This document shows, piece after piece, positions 1-6,614 of a DNA stretch of 8,667 nucleotides. The stretch covers positions 1 to 8,667 of the forward strand of contig CAMNJK010000060.1 in assembly GCA_946541435.1 (NCBI GenBank), given 5' to 3'. The DNA comes from an uncultured Bacillota bacterium. GTDB taxonomy: Bacteria > Bacillota > Clostridia > Peptostreptococcales > Anaerovoracaceae. Each line of letters begins with the position of its first letter. The first letter of the stretch is position 1. The translations under genes were made by a program, and so were the position numbers. The notes below the pieces were generated by a model. It saw only the letters and a list, made by a program, of their open reading frames with translations, had not been told where the DNA came from and did not search any database.

Positions 1-2167
1 CCACCTTGAAGGGGAACTTCTCGAACCGGTCCTTCAGGGTATAGTAATGCTGGTTGGCCAGCAGTGTGGTGGGCACCAGCACCGCGGCCTGTTTCCCGTC
101 AGCCACGCATTTGAACAGGGCCCGGGCCGCCACTTCCGTCTTGCCGAAGCCCACATCGCCGCAGAGCAGCCGGTCCATGGGCACGTCCCGCTCCATGTCC
201 GCCTTGATCTCCTCGATGCAGCGCAGCTGGTCATCCGTTTCCGCATAGGGGAAGCTGTCCTCAAATTCACCCTGCCAGGGCGTATCCTGGGAGAAGGCGA
301 ATCCCTTCTCGTGCATCCGCGCGGCGCTCACCCGGATCAGATCCTGGGCCATGTCCTCCACCGCGGCCCTGGCCCGGGCCTTGGTCTGCTTCCATTCCCC
401 GCCGGTGAGCTTGTTCAGCTTCGGCGCGATCCCTTCACCGCCGATGTACTTCTGCAGGGAACCCAGCTGATCCACCGGGATATACAGCAGGTCTGTTCCG
501 GCGTATTTCACCTTCAGGTAGTCCTGCCGGATGCCCTGGACCGTCAGCTGTTCCACGCCGATGAATTTTCCGATGCCGTGGGCTTCATGCACCACAAAGT
601 CACCGGTCTCCACATCCGCGAAGCTGCGGATCTGCTCCCCTTTGGCCTTGGTCCTCCGGGCGCGGCGTCCGCGGCGGCTGACGCTGAAGATATCCCCTTC
701 CCAGAGCCAGCAGATCTTCTCATCGGTGAACTCCATGCCGGCTGTGATCCGGCCTTCGGTGACAAGGATGCTCCCGGGAGCATCTTCCGCTTCCATAGGT
801 ACCCCCGCCGTGGAAACCCTGGCGATCTTTCGCCGGGTCAGTCCTTCGTGATCCAGATATTCCCGCATCTGGTCCATCCGCTCCGCCGTGCTGCAGACGA
901 TGGTCACCTGAAATCCTCTGGCCAGATATCCTTCCAGGTCCGCCCGCAGCACATCCAGCCGTCCGTTATAGGACGGGGTCTGGCGGCAGTTCACCTGGCG
1001 CAGCTCTGCCAGGGGCGGCGCGTTCCGGATGGTTGAGAGGAAGGGCGTGAAAATAGCCCCCTCCATCTCATAGAGGCGGAAATAGTCTTCCTTTCCCGAT
1101 ACCGCGGCAAAGTCCTCGCCGATGCCCCGGCCTTCCTCCAGGATCACCTGCATGTCCTCCGCCAGCTCCTTCTCCGCCGCTTCCAGGGTCTCCAGGATCC
1201 GGGCCGGATCGTCGATCAGGACCTGGGGGGAATCCATGTAGTCCCAAAGATGATCCGTCTCATCAAAGAAATAGGCCGGGAACTTCTCCAGATACTGGAG
1301 ATTCATCATGTTGTCCACGTACTCCAGAAGCTGATCCCGCCGCTGGCGCAGGGCAAAGGTCTGCTCCGTGCGGATCTCGGAGGCGCTGATGGCCATGCCT
1401 GCCTGACCCCCGTCACTGCCGGCGGCTTTTTTCTTGGCCTCTTCTGCTGCCTTGCGCTCCAGCTTGCGGATCTGCCGGTCATAGGCGCGCCGGATCCTTT
1501 CGCCTGCCTTTGCGAAGATCTCCTGATCCCGGGCGATCTGGGCGCAGGGCCAGACTTCTGCGGACTGCAGGGTCTCCAGAGACCGCTGGGTCTCGGGATC
1601 AAAGGTCCGGATGGAGTCCACCTCGGTGTCAAACAGCTCCACCCGGTAGGGAGCATCGCTGTCCGGCGGGAACACATCGATGATGCCGCCCCGGATGCTG
1701 AATTCTCCCCGGGCCTCGATGGCCGGGACCCGCTCGTACCCCATCAGGATCAGTTCCTCCCGGATCTTTCCGCTGTCCACGTCTTCCCCGCAGCTGAGCC
1801 GGAGCACGTGCTCCGCATATACGGACCGGGGCGGGAGTTTGCGGATGGCGCCTGTTACAGGAGCGATGACGGTGCAGGGACCGCCGCTGACCACCGCCTT
1901 GTACACCCGCAGACGTTCCATCAGGTCATCGTTGCTGCGGGCCTCGAAGGCGATCATCCCGTCCGCTTCCGGCGGGAGCACGTAGATGGGTTCCCGGATC
2001 CCCATCTGCCCATGAAAAAAAGCAAGGTCCGTCGCCAGCCGTTTCGCCCTTGTCAGGGTCGGCACAACGATCAGACTCTGCCCTTCGTATTCATTCCTGC
2101 GTTCACGGATCAGTTCCGCCGCCAGCGGCGCCACTCTGCTCTCGGCGGCGCCGGTAATGTTGATCAT
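1..2167 (-). CDS. mfd: Transcription-repair coupling factor Mfd (3' part outside window)
   Basis: Mfd is an ATP-driven DNA translocase that removes stalled RNA polymerase and recruits UvrA for transcription-coupled repair. About 722 codons are present and the reading frame runs off the window at base 1. Visible parts, numbered from the ATG at 2167: a UvrB-like N-terminal module with RGEFSIRGGIIDVFPP near residues 150-165; a charged Lys/Ala/Glu-rich linker around 220-280; the polymerase-interacting domain starting at GDFVVHEAHGIGKF (522 onward) and including YIPVDQLGSLQKY; and helicase motif I GDVGFGKTE at 670-678. Full-length relatives are roughly 1150-1180 residues, so most helicase motifs and the C-terminal domain are missing here. 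The start is uncertain. The ATG at 2167 is in frame but has only a weak GGGA upstream, a TTG at 2182 is also in frame, and the frame stays open into pth. The gene follows pth by about 20 nt, as in Bacillus-type clusters. Confidence 0.95.
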   Translation of the reverse strand, partial: MINITGAAESRVAPLAAELIRERRNEYEGQSLIVVPTLTRAKRLATDLAFFHGQMGIREPIYVLPPEADGMIAFEARSNDDLMERLRVYKAVVSGGPCTVIAPVTGAIRKLPPRSVYAEHVLRLSCGEDVDSGKIREELILMGYERVPAIEARGEFSIRGGIIDVFPPDSDAPYRVELFDTEVDSIRTFDPETQRSLETLQSAEVWPCAQIARDQEIFAKAGERIRRAYDRQIRKLERKAAEEAKKKAAGSDGGQAGMAISASEIRTEQTFALRQRRDQLLEYVDNMMNLQYLEKFPAYFFDETDHLWDYMDSPQVLIDDPARILETLEAAEKELAEDMQVILEEGRGIGEDFAAVSGKEDYFRLYEMEGAIFTPFLSTIRNAPPLAELRQVNCRQTPSYNGRLDVLRADLEGYLARGFQVTIVCSTAERMDQMREYLDHEGLTRRKIARVSTAGVPMEAEDAPGSILVTEGRITAGMEFTDEKICWLWEGDIFSVSRRGRRARRTKAKGEQIRSFADVETGDFVVHEAHGIGKFIGVEQLTVQGIRQDYLKVKYAGTDLLYIPVDQLGSLQKYIGGEGIAPKLNKLTGGEWKQTKARARAAVEDMAQDLIRVSAARMHEKGFAFSQDTPWQGEFEDSFPYAETDDQLRCIEEIKADMERDVPMDRLLCGDVGFGKTEVAARALFKCVADGKQAAVLVPTTLLANQHYYTLKDRFEKFPFKV

Positions 2168-2187
2168 CCCTTTGTTTCCCAATGCCT

Positions 2188-2781
2188 TTACTCTTCTTTT
2201 GTCTTTTCTGCCGGTTTGGTGTTCCACTGATTCATCGCCCGGTCGATGCCCTCCTCCAGAATGGAACAGATGGCATCCGCCGCCCTGTCGATGGCGTCCC
2301 CCAGGAGGGCTTCATCGGACTTGCTGACCTCGTCCAGAACGAAATCCTTCCATCCGTCGCTCCCCACATGGCCGATGCCGATGCGGATCCGCGGGAAATC
2401 CGTTCCCTGCAGATGCGCCACCACGGACTTCATTCCATTGTGTGTACCGGGCCCGCCTTTCTTGCGGATGCGGATGGAACCCGTGGGGAGGTCCATATCA
2501 TCATAGATCACGATCACATGATCCGGCTCAACGCCATAATAGCGGACGATCTCGCCCAGAGACTGTCCGCTGTTGTTCATATACACCTGGGGCTTCACCA
2601 GCAGGACCCGCTGTCCGCCGATCCGCCCCTCCCCGATCAGGGCGCGGTGTTTCAGGCGCTTCACGGAGATCCCGGTCTGATCGGCCAGCCGGTCGATGAC
2701 CCGGAATCCCATGTTGTGCCTTGTTTTCTCATATTCCCGGCCCGGGTTTCCCAGGCCTGCAACGATATATATGCCGGGCAT
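2188..2781 (-). CDS. pth: Peptidyl-tRNA hydrolase
   Basis: This cytosolic enzyme cleaves peptidyl-tRNA dropped by ribosomes and so recycles the tRNA. The protein has 197 residues, normal for bacterial Pth. Family landmarks are all visible: GLGNPG at 9-14 with the tRNA-contacting Asn12, TRHNMGF at 20-26 with catalytic His22, KPQVYMNNSG at 63-72, the acidic YDDMDLP at 93-99 and THNGMKS at 113-119 with Asn115. The usual GGHNG reads GTHNG here, a mild substitution beside a conserved Asn. The ATG shares one base with the prs stop (TGATG) and no strong Shine-Dalgarno is seen, so translation probably depends on coupling to prs. The C-terminal tail is short and charged. In Bacillus the orthologue is spoVC, also between prs and mfd. 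Confidence 0.96.
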   Translation of the reverse strand: MPGIYIVAGLGNPGREYEKTRHNMGFRVIDRLADQTGISVKRLKHRALIGEGRIGGQRVLLVKPQVYMNNSGQSLGEIVRYYGVEPDHVIVIYDDMDLPTGSIRIRKKGGPGTHNGMKSVVAHLQGTDFPRIRIGIGHVGSDGWKDFVLDEVSKSDEALLGDAIDRAADAICSILEEGIDRAMNQWNTKPAEKTKEE

Positions 2782-3731
2782 CAGACGAACAGCTTGCTGA
2801 TGGAACCGTTGGTATGGATGCGGTAGATGGCTTCTGCGAACAGCGGTCCGACGGAGAGGACTTTCATCTTATCCAGCATTTTTTCCTTCGGGATCGGCAT
2901 AGTATTGAGCAGCACCAGTTCCTCGATGGCGGAATCCTCGATGCGCTGGATGGCCGGTCCGGACAGGACTGCGTGGGTCGCGCACGCACGTACGCTCTTG
3001 GCGCCCAGATCCTTCAGGGCGTTGGCGGCGTTGGTGATGGTGCCCGCGGTATCGATCATGTCGTCCACCAGAATGCAGTTCTTGCCTTCGATGTCACCGA
3101 TGATGTTCATGATCTCGCTCTTGTTGGGTTCCGGCCGACGCTTGTCAACGATGGCGATGGGGCATCCCAGAGGCTCTGCCATGTTTCTGGCCCGGGGTAC
3201 GCTGCCGTGGTCCGGGGAAACGACCACCAGGTCATCCATCTTGTTCTCCGCGAAGTATTTCCCCAGCAAAGGCAGGCCTACCAGGTGATCCACCGGGATG
3301 GTGAAATAACCCTGGATCTGAGCGGCATGCAGGTCCATGGTGACCACGCGGTCCGCGCCGGCTGCCACCAGCATATCCGCCACCAGCTTGGCTGTGATCG
3401 GGTCTCTTGCCTTGGCCTTACGATCCTGTCTGGCATAGCCATAGTATGGCATGACAGCGCTGATCCGTCCCGCGGATGCTCTCTTCATGGCATCGATCAT
3501 GATCAGCAGTTCCATGAGATTGTCATTGACCGGGCTGCAGGTGGACTGGATGATGAAGCAATCGCTGCCGCGCACCGATTCCCCCAGACTTACGGAGATC
3601 TCGCCGTCACTGAACTTTGACACCTTCGCGTCGCCCAGAGGTTTCCCGATGATGGAGGAAATCTCTTCAGCAAGTTCCGGATGCGAATTTGCCGCAAAAA
3701 TCTTGTAGTTACTGAATACGCCGTTTTTCAT
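2781..3731 (-). CDS. prs: Ribose-phosphate pyrophosphokinase (PRPP synthetase, class I)
   Basis: It makes 5-phosphoribosyl-1-diphosphate from ribose-5-phosphate and ATP, feeding purine, pyrimidine, NAD, His and Trp synthesis in the cytosol. The 316-residue length is typical of class I enzymes. Visible sites: the ATP-contacting [13 protein letters not shown] segment (99-111), [11 protein letters not shown] (133-143) with metal/ATP His135, the catalytic flexible loop with Lys197 and Arg199 in VDKRRPEPN, and the PRPP-binding loop [10 protein letters not shown] (222-231). The ATG at 3731 is set by AAAGGAG at 3744-3738, six bases away. The gene lies 57 nt after murC with no terminator between, and its stop overlaps the pth start by one base. 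A second, unused-looking AAAGGAGAGG sits further upstream at 3776-3767. Confidence 0.97.
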   Translation of the reverse strand: MKNGVFSNYKIFAANSHPELAEEISSIIGKPLGDAKVSKFSDGEISVSLGESVRGSDCFIIQSTCSPVNDNLMELLIMIDAMKRASAGRISAVMPYYGYARQDRKAKARDPITAKLVADMLVAAGADRVVTMDLHAAQIQGYFTIPVDHLVGLPLLGKYFAENKMDDLVVVSPDHGSVPRARNMAEPLGCPIAIVDKRRPEPNKSEIMNIIGDIEGKNCILVDDMIDTAGTITNAANALKDLGAKSVRACATHAVLSGPAIQRIEDSAIEELVLLNTMPIPKEKMLDKMKVLSVGPLFAEAIYRIHTNGSISKLFV

Positions 3732-3788
3732 TGGATTCTCCTTTGCTGAATGTGTAATGGTAAAAGCCTCTCCTTTAGTTGATATGTT

Positions 3789-5168
3789 TTATTTGTCGCG
3801 CTCCAGGATCATCTCACCCACCCGGTAGATGTCTCCCGCGCCCATGGTCAGAATGAGATCCCCTTCCTGGGCATTGTCATATACGAAATTCGCGATGTCT
3901 TCAAAGTTCTTGAAATAATAGACGTCCTTGTCCGGATCACGCTCCAGGATCCGGTTCATCAGTGTCTTGGAACTGATCTTATAGATGTTCTTCTCTCTGG
4001 CTGCGTAGATCTCTGCCAGCACCACCTTGTCCGCGTCGTCAAAGCTGCCGGCGAATTCATCCAGCAGGGCAAGGGTCCGGGTATAGGTGTGGGGCTGGAA
4101 CAGGCACCAGAGCCGGCGATGCTTCATGTTGCGGATCGCTGCCAGCGTGGCCTTGATCTCTGTGGGATGATGGGCATAGTCATCGATGATGCGGATGTCG
4201 CCGGAGATCTTTCCCAGCACGTCGAAGCGGCGGTGGATCCCCCGGTATTCGTGCAGGGTGGATACGATGCTGTCCACATCGATGCCCAGGATATGACAGC
4301 AGGCAAAGGCCGCCAGGGAGTTGAGAATGTTGTGCTCCCCGGGAACGCTCAGATCGATGCGGCAGAGCTTCTGCCCCCCGTGGTTCACATCAAAACCGGG
4401 CATGCCTTCGTTGTCAAAGGAAATGTCCGTGGCATAATAATCGCTGTCAGCGCTGAAGCCGAAGGTCACCGCGTTGGGCAGCCCCTGGATGACGCTGCGG
4501 ACGAAAGGGTTGGCATCATAGGCGATCACCGTGCCCTTGTCCGGCACCAGCTTGGCAAAACGGTCAAAGGACCTGGCGATATGATCCACGTCCTTGAAAT
4601 AATCCAGATGATCCGAGTCGATGTTGAGGATGATCTCGATGTTGGGCTTCAGTTCCAGGAAGCTGTCACGGTACTCACAGGCCTCCGTGACGAAGTAATC
4701 CATGCCTCCCACATAGAAATTGCCGCCGATCTCATCCAGATTGCCTCCCACAGAAATGGTGGGATCCTTTCCGGCATTCTTCAGCACCAGGGCGATCATG
4801 GCCGTGGTCGTGGTCTTTCCGTGGGTTCCGGAAATGGCGATGCTGCTGTCGTACTCCTCCATCAGGGCTCCCAGGGCCTGGGCTCTGGTGATGGTGGGGA
4901 TCCCCAGCTCTTTCGCTCTTGCCAGCTCCGGGTTGTCATCCCCCACAGCCACTGTATATACAACAAGATCGGCGCCCTCAACGTTCTTCGCCTGGTGTCC
5001 CAGGTAAATGCGCGCGCCGTCGCCGATCAGTTTTTCCGTAATATCACTTTCCCGCATGTCGGATCCGGTCACATGATGACCTCTTGAAAGAAGGATCTCC
5101 GCAATGCCGGATAATCCGATGCCTCCGATCCCGATGCAGTGTATATTTCTATATTCAGACAAATTCAT
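3789..5168 (-). CDS. murC: UDP-N-acetylmuramate--L-alanine ligase
   Basis: MurC adds L-Ala to UDP-MurNAc with ATP, the first step in building the peptidoglycan stem peptide in the cytosol. With the start at 5168 the protein has 459 residues, usual for the family. Visible features: the N-terminal nucleotide-sugar Rossmann motif GIGGIG (13-18), P-loop SGTHGKTTTT (113-122) with Lys118, TEACEYRDSF (161-170), NIDSDHLDY (182-190), the C-terminal GIHRRFD (310-316), DDYAHHPTE (329-337) and QPHTYTRT (358-365). The frame is open up to an ATG at 5273, but I choose 5168: it has GGAGGA at 5183-5178 nine bases upstream, it begins just before the Rossmann strand, and a good promoter -10 lies inside the longer version. 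It is the first gene of the leftward run to prs, pth and mfd. Confidence 0.96.
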   Translation of the reverse strand: MNLSEYRNIHCIGIGGIGLSGIAEILLSRGHHVTGSDMRESDITEKLIGDGARIYLGHQAKNVEGADLVVYTVAVGDDNPELARAKELGIPTITRAQALGALMEEYDSSIAISGTHGKTTTTAMIALVLKNAGKDPTISVGGNLDEIGGNFYVGGMDYFVTEACEYRDSFLELKPNIEIILNIDSDHLDYFKDVDHIARSFDRFAKLVPDKGTVIAYDANPFVRSVIQGLPNAVTFGFSADSDYYATDISFDNEGMPGFDVNHGGQKLCRIDLSVPGEHNILNSLAAFACCHILGIDVDSIVSTLHEYRGIHRRFDVLGKISGDIRIIDDYAHHPTEIKATLAAIRNMKHRRLWCLFQPHTYTRTLALLDEFAGSFDDADKVVLAEIYAAREKNIYKISSKTLMNRILERDPDKDVYYFKNFEDIANFVYDNAQEGDLILTMGAGDIYRVGEMILERDK

Positions 5169-5177
5169 GTTTTGCAG

Positions 5178-5184
5178 TCCTCCC
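5178..5184 (-). promoter_or_regulatory. murC: Ribosome binding site fixing the murC start
   Basis: On the minus strand this reads GGGAGGA, a near-ideal Shine-Dalgarno, nine bases before the ATG at 5168. It supports the 459-residue MurC over the longer reading that begins at 5273. Confidence 0.8.
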
Positions 5185-5197
5185 AATTTCGGATAAC

Positions 5198-5227
5198 AGT
5201 ATACCACACTTTCTGTTCCCGTGGGAA
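5198..5227 (-). promoter_or_regulatory. Sigma-A type promoter for murC
   Basis: On the minus strand a -35-like TTCCCA (5227-5222) is followed after 18 bases by TATACT (5203-5198). The -10 is preceded by TG plus one base (TGG at 5206-5204), giving the extended -10 form TGnTATACT, which offsets the weak -35. Transcription would begin near 5191, leaving a leader of about 23 nt that just holds the ribosome binding site. It probably drives murC-prs-pth-mfd. Confidence 0.65.
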
Positions 5228-5247
5228 TGCCCTGCTTCATGGAATGC
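5224..5247. repeat. Direct repeat GGAATGC beside the murC -35
   Basis: GGAATGC occurs at 5224-5230 and again at 5241-5247, starting 17 bp apart and in the same orientation. The first copy overlaps the proposed murC -35 and the second lies just upstream of it. Such placement fits a possible operator, but seven-base matches can arise by chance and no regulator is known to me. Confidence 0.3.
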
Positions 5248-5335
5248 AAAAAAAGTGCTTCCTGCCTGCTCATTCAGCTCTCTCATACGACCGGCAGATG
5301 AACATCGTCCCCCTTAGTTTTTTTGCGTATTTTGC

Positions 5336-5364
5336 TTGTTAACCCTATCGAGTTAGTGTATAAT
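5336..5364 (+). promoter_or_regulatory. Sigma-A type promoter for spoVG
   Basis: TTGTTA (5336-5341) and a perfect TATAAT (5359-5364) are separated by exactly 17 bases. T-rich DNA upstream (about 5314-5334) could act as an UP-like element. Transcription would begin near 5371, giving a leader of about 34 nt to the spoVG start. In Bacillus spoVG is known for a sigma-H promoter. I see no good sigma-H pattern here, so vegetative expression is more likely. Confidence 0.75.
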
Positions 5365-5404
5365 CTCTGTATATAATTATCTGGCGGGAAAGGCGGTACA
5401 GTAC

Positions 5405-5698
5405 ATGAACATTACCGACGTAAGAATCCGCAAGGTAAACGATGAAGGCAAGATGAAAGCCATCGTATCCATCACATTTGACGACGAGTTCGTCGTGCAC
5501 GACATCAAGATTATCGAAGGCCAGAACGGTCTCTTCATCGCAATGCCGAGCAGAAAGATGAGCGAGGGTGACTTCCGTGACATCGCCCATCCCCTGGTTT
5601 CGGAAACCAGGAACAAAATCAGAGACGCCATTTTTGACGAATATGAGAAAGTACTGGCCCAAAAAGCGGCTGAAGCAGATGCTGAATCTGCCGAATAG
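5405..5698 (+). CDS. spoVG: Septation regulator SpoVG
   Basis: SpoVG is a small nucleic-acid-binding regulator that affects septation, sporulation and, in various Gram-positives, capsule and envelope genes. The 97 residues match the usual length. The family core is plain: [11 protein letters not shown] at the start, [20 protein letters not shown] (23-42), [10 protein letters not shown] (42-51) and [19 protein letters not shown] (57-75), followed by an Ala/Glu-rich acidic tail as in many relatives. The ATG is preceded by AAAGGCGG at 5389-5396, one mismatch from an ideal Shine-Dalgarno, with eight bases of spacing. It is transcribed alone, divergent from murC and convergent with the amidotransferase-like gene. 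In Bacillus it is co-directional with glmU and prs, so its orientation here is different. Confidence 0.97.
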   Translation: MNITDVRIRKVNDEGKMKAIVSITFDDEFVVHDIKIIEGQNGLFIAMPSRKMSEGDFRDIAHPLVSETRNKIRDAIFDEYEKVLAQKAAEADAESAE

Positions 5699-5734
5699 CC
5701 CGAACCCCCAATGGCAATAAAGTCTCAAGAAAAG

Positions 5735-5769
5735 AAGCAGATAGAAATATCTGCTTTTATTCTATTTTT
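5735..5769. terminator. Hairpin terminator between convergent spoVG and the GatD-like gene
   Basis: A perfect 9-bp stem (AAGCAGATA at 5735-5743 paired with TATCTGCTT at 5748-5756) closes a GAAA tetraloop at 5744-5747. On the plus strand it is followed by a T-rich run through 5769, which is good for spoVG. Read from the minus strand the same stem is followed by CTTTTCTT, a weaker U-tract, so it may also end the leftward operon whose last stop is at 5802. Confidence 0.8.
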
Positions 5770-5801
5770 GATGTATTTGATTGTTTTGTCCGGTGTCCCG
5801 G

Positions 5802-6614
5802 TCAGGTCCACCGCTCTGTGGTCCCGCCCCAGTAATAGAGCCCCGTGTCGGGATCGGAATACTCCGCCACCCGGGTATTGTAGGAATCCATGGCGGCGTC
5901 CTCATAGGCCAGATGGGGAATGGATACCCCCAGCCGGTTTTCGATAAACCATTTGGTAAATGGAGGATTCAGGATCAGCAGGGGTCCGATCACGTAGGTG
6001 GCCATGAAGTTCTTGATCCGGATCCCCTCTCCCGCGGCATACCGGTTCATGCCCGGTCCCCGTTCGGGAACGAAGAGGGCCAGATCATCCAGGCCGTGAT
6101 CCCCGTCGGTTCCGTACATGTGCCCGAACTGGCTCTTGAATCCCACCACGCGGATCGTTTCTTCGCCCCCGCCTGCCTTTGCGGATGGAGCATCTGAAGA
6201 GCCTGCGGAGGGATCGAACGTCCCCAGGAAAAGGCTGTTGAACCGGTTGATGGAGGACCGTCTGGCAACGCCCGGGAACAGGCCCAGGCCCCGCAGGACC
6301 TCCACGCCGTCTTCCTCGATCCGTTCTCCGAACAGCTCCATGGCATTGCCTGTGACCAGGAAATTCCCTCCCGCCTCAATGCGTTCGAAAATAGGCTCCC
6401 GCAGGAATCTGAGCTGTTCCAGCGCCAGCTGCTGTCCGTTCTCCGTGGTGGTCCCCATATAGACCAGGTCCACCGCTTCCTCTGTGAACCGGGGCCGGCT
6501 CTGCAGAGAGGTACGGATCACTTCCGCGTCGGGAAGGCATTCCTTCAGGTAGCGGATATTTGCCAGATCTCCGTAAAGATTGCAGATCTCCGGATACAGG
6601 ATTTCGATCTTCAC
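5802..6614 (-). CDS. GatD-family glutamine amidotransferase homologue lacking catalytic Cys and His
   Basis: True GatD is a class I (CobB/CobQ-like) glutaminase that feeds ammonia to MurT for amidation of D-Glu in lipid II. This 270-residue protein shows the fold: ILYPEICNLYGDLANIRYL (5-23), the turn VTGNAMELFG (87-96) where relatives have ICGGYQ.LG, VVGFKSQFGHMYG (156-168) and the late TYVIGPLL (206-213) where relatives have TYLHGP. The nucleophile Cys is thus Thr88 and the catalytic His is Ile209. The oxyanion-type GGG.D.EQ stretch reads MGTTTENGQQ (53-62). Glutaminase activity is therefore unlikely. An Ala/Gly/Ser-rich insert lies at about 135-152. The start is GTG, overlapping the upstream TGA (GTGA) and preceded by AAAGGGGG. 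It may be a structural partner or substrate-binding subunit of the MurT-like protein. Family assignment is fairly sure, function unknown. Confidence 0.8.
   Translation of the reverse strand: MKIEILYPEICNLYGDLANIRYLKECLPDAEVIRTSLQSRPRFTEEAVDLVYMGTTTENGQQLALEQLRFLREPIFERIEAGGNFLVTGNAMELFGERIEEDGVEVLRGLGLFPGVARRSSINRFNSLFLGTFDPSAGSSDAPSAKAGGGEETIRVVGFKSQFGHMYGTDGDHGLDDLALFVPERGPGMNRYAAGEGIRIKNFMATYVIGPLLILNPPFTKWFIENRLGVSIPHLAYEDAAMDSYNTRVAEYSDPDTGLYYWGGTTERWT

Noticed and set aside
47..1036. A 329-codon plus-strand open frame over mfd
   Set aside because: It is antisense to conserved Mfd domains including helicase motif I, and lacks a ribosome binding site or known domain.
1250..2230. A 326-codon plus-strand open frame over the 5' part of mfd
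   Set aside because: It is the complement of the UvrB-like region; low-complexity shadow translation with no motif.
4089..5087. A 332-codon plus-strand open frame over murC
   Set aside because: It is antisense to the MurC P-loop and catalytic motifs, with no independent coding evidence.
5169..5273. N-terminal extension of MurC to the ATG at 5273
   Set aside because: The proposed murC promoter -10 lies inside it, the ATG at 5168 has a far better ribosome binding site, and family members begin just before the Rossmann strand.
5372..5377. A second TATAAT downstream of the spoVG -10
   Set aside because: No -35-like hexamer stands at a suitable distance upstream; TTGTTA-17-TATAAT at 5336-5364 is much better.
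5802..6614. Pseudogene interpretation of the GatD-like gene
   Set aside because: The frame is full length with no frameshift or early stop, has a good ribosome binding site and coupled start, and keeps the fold motifs outside the catalytic positions.
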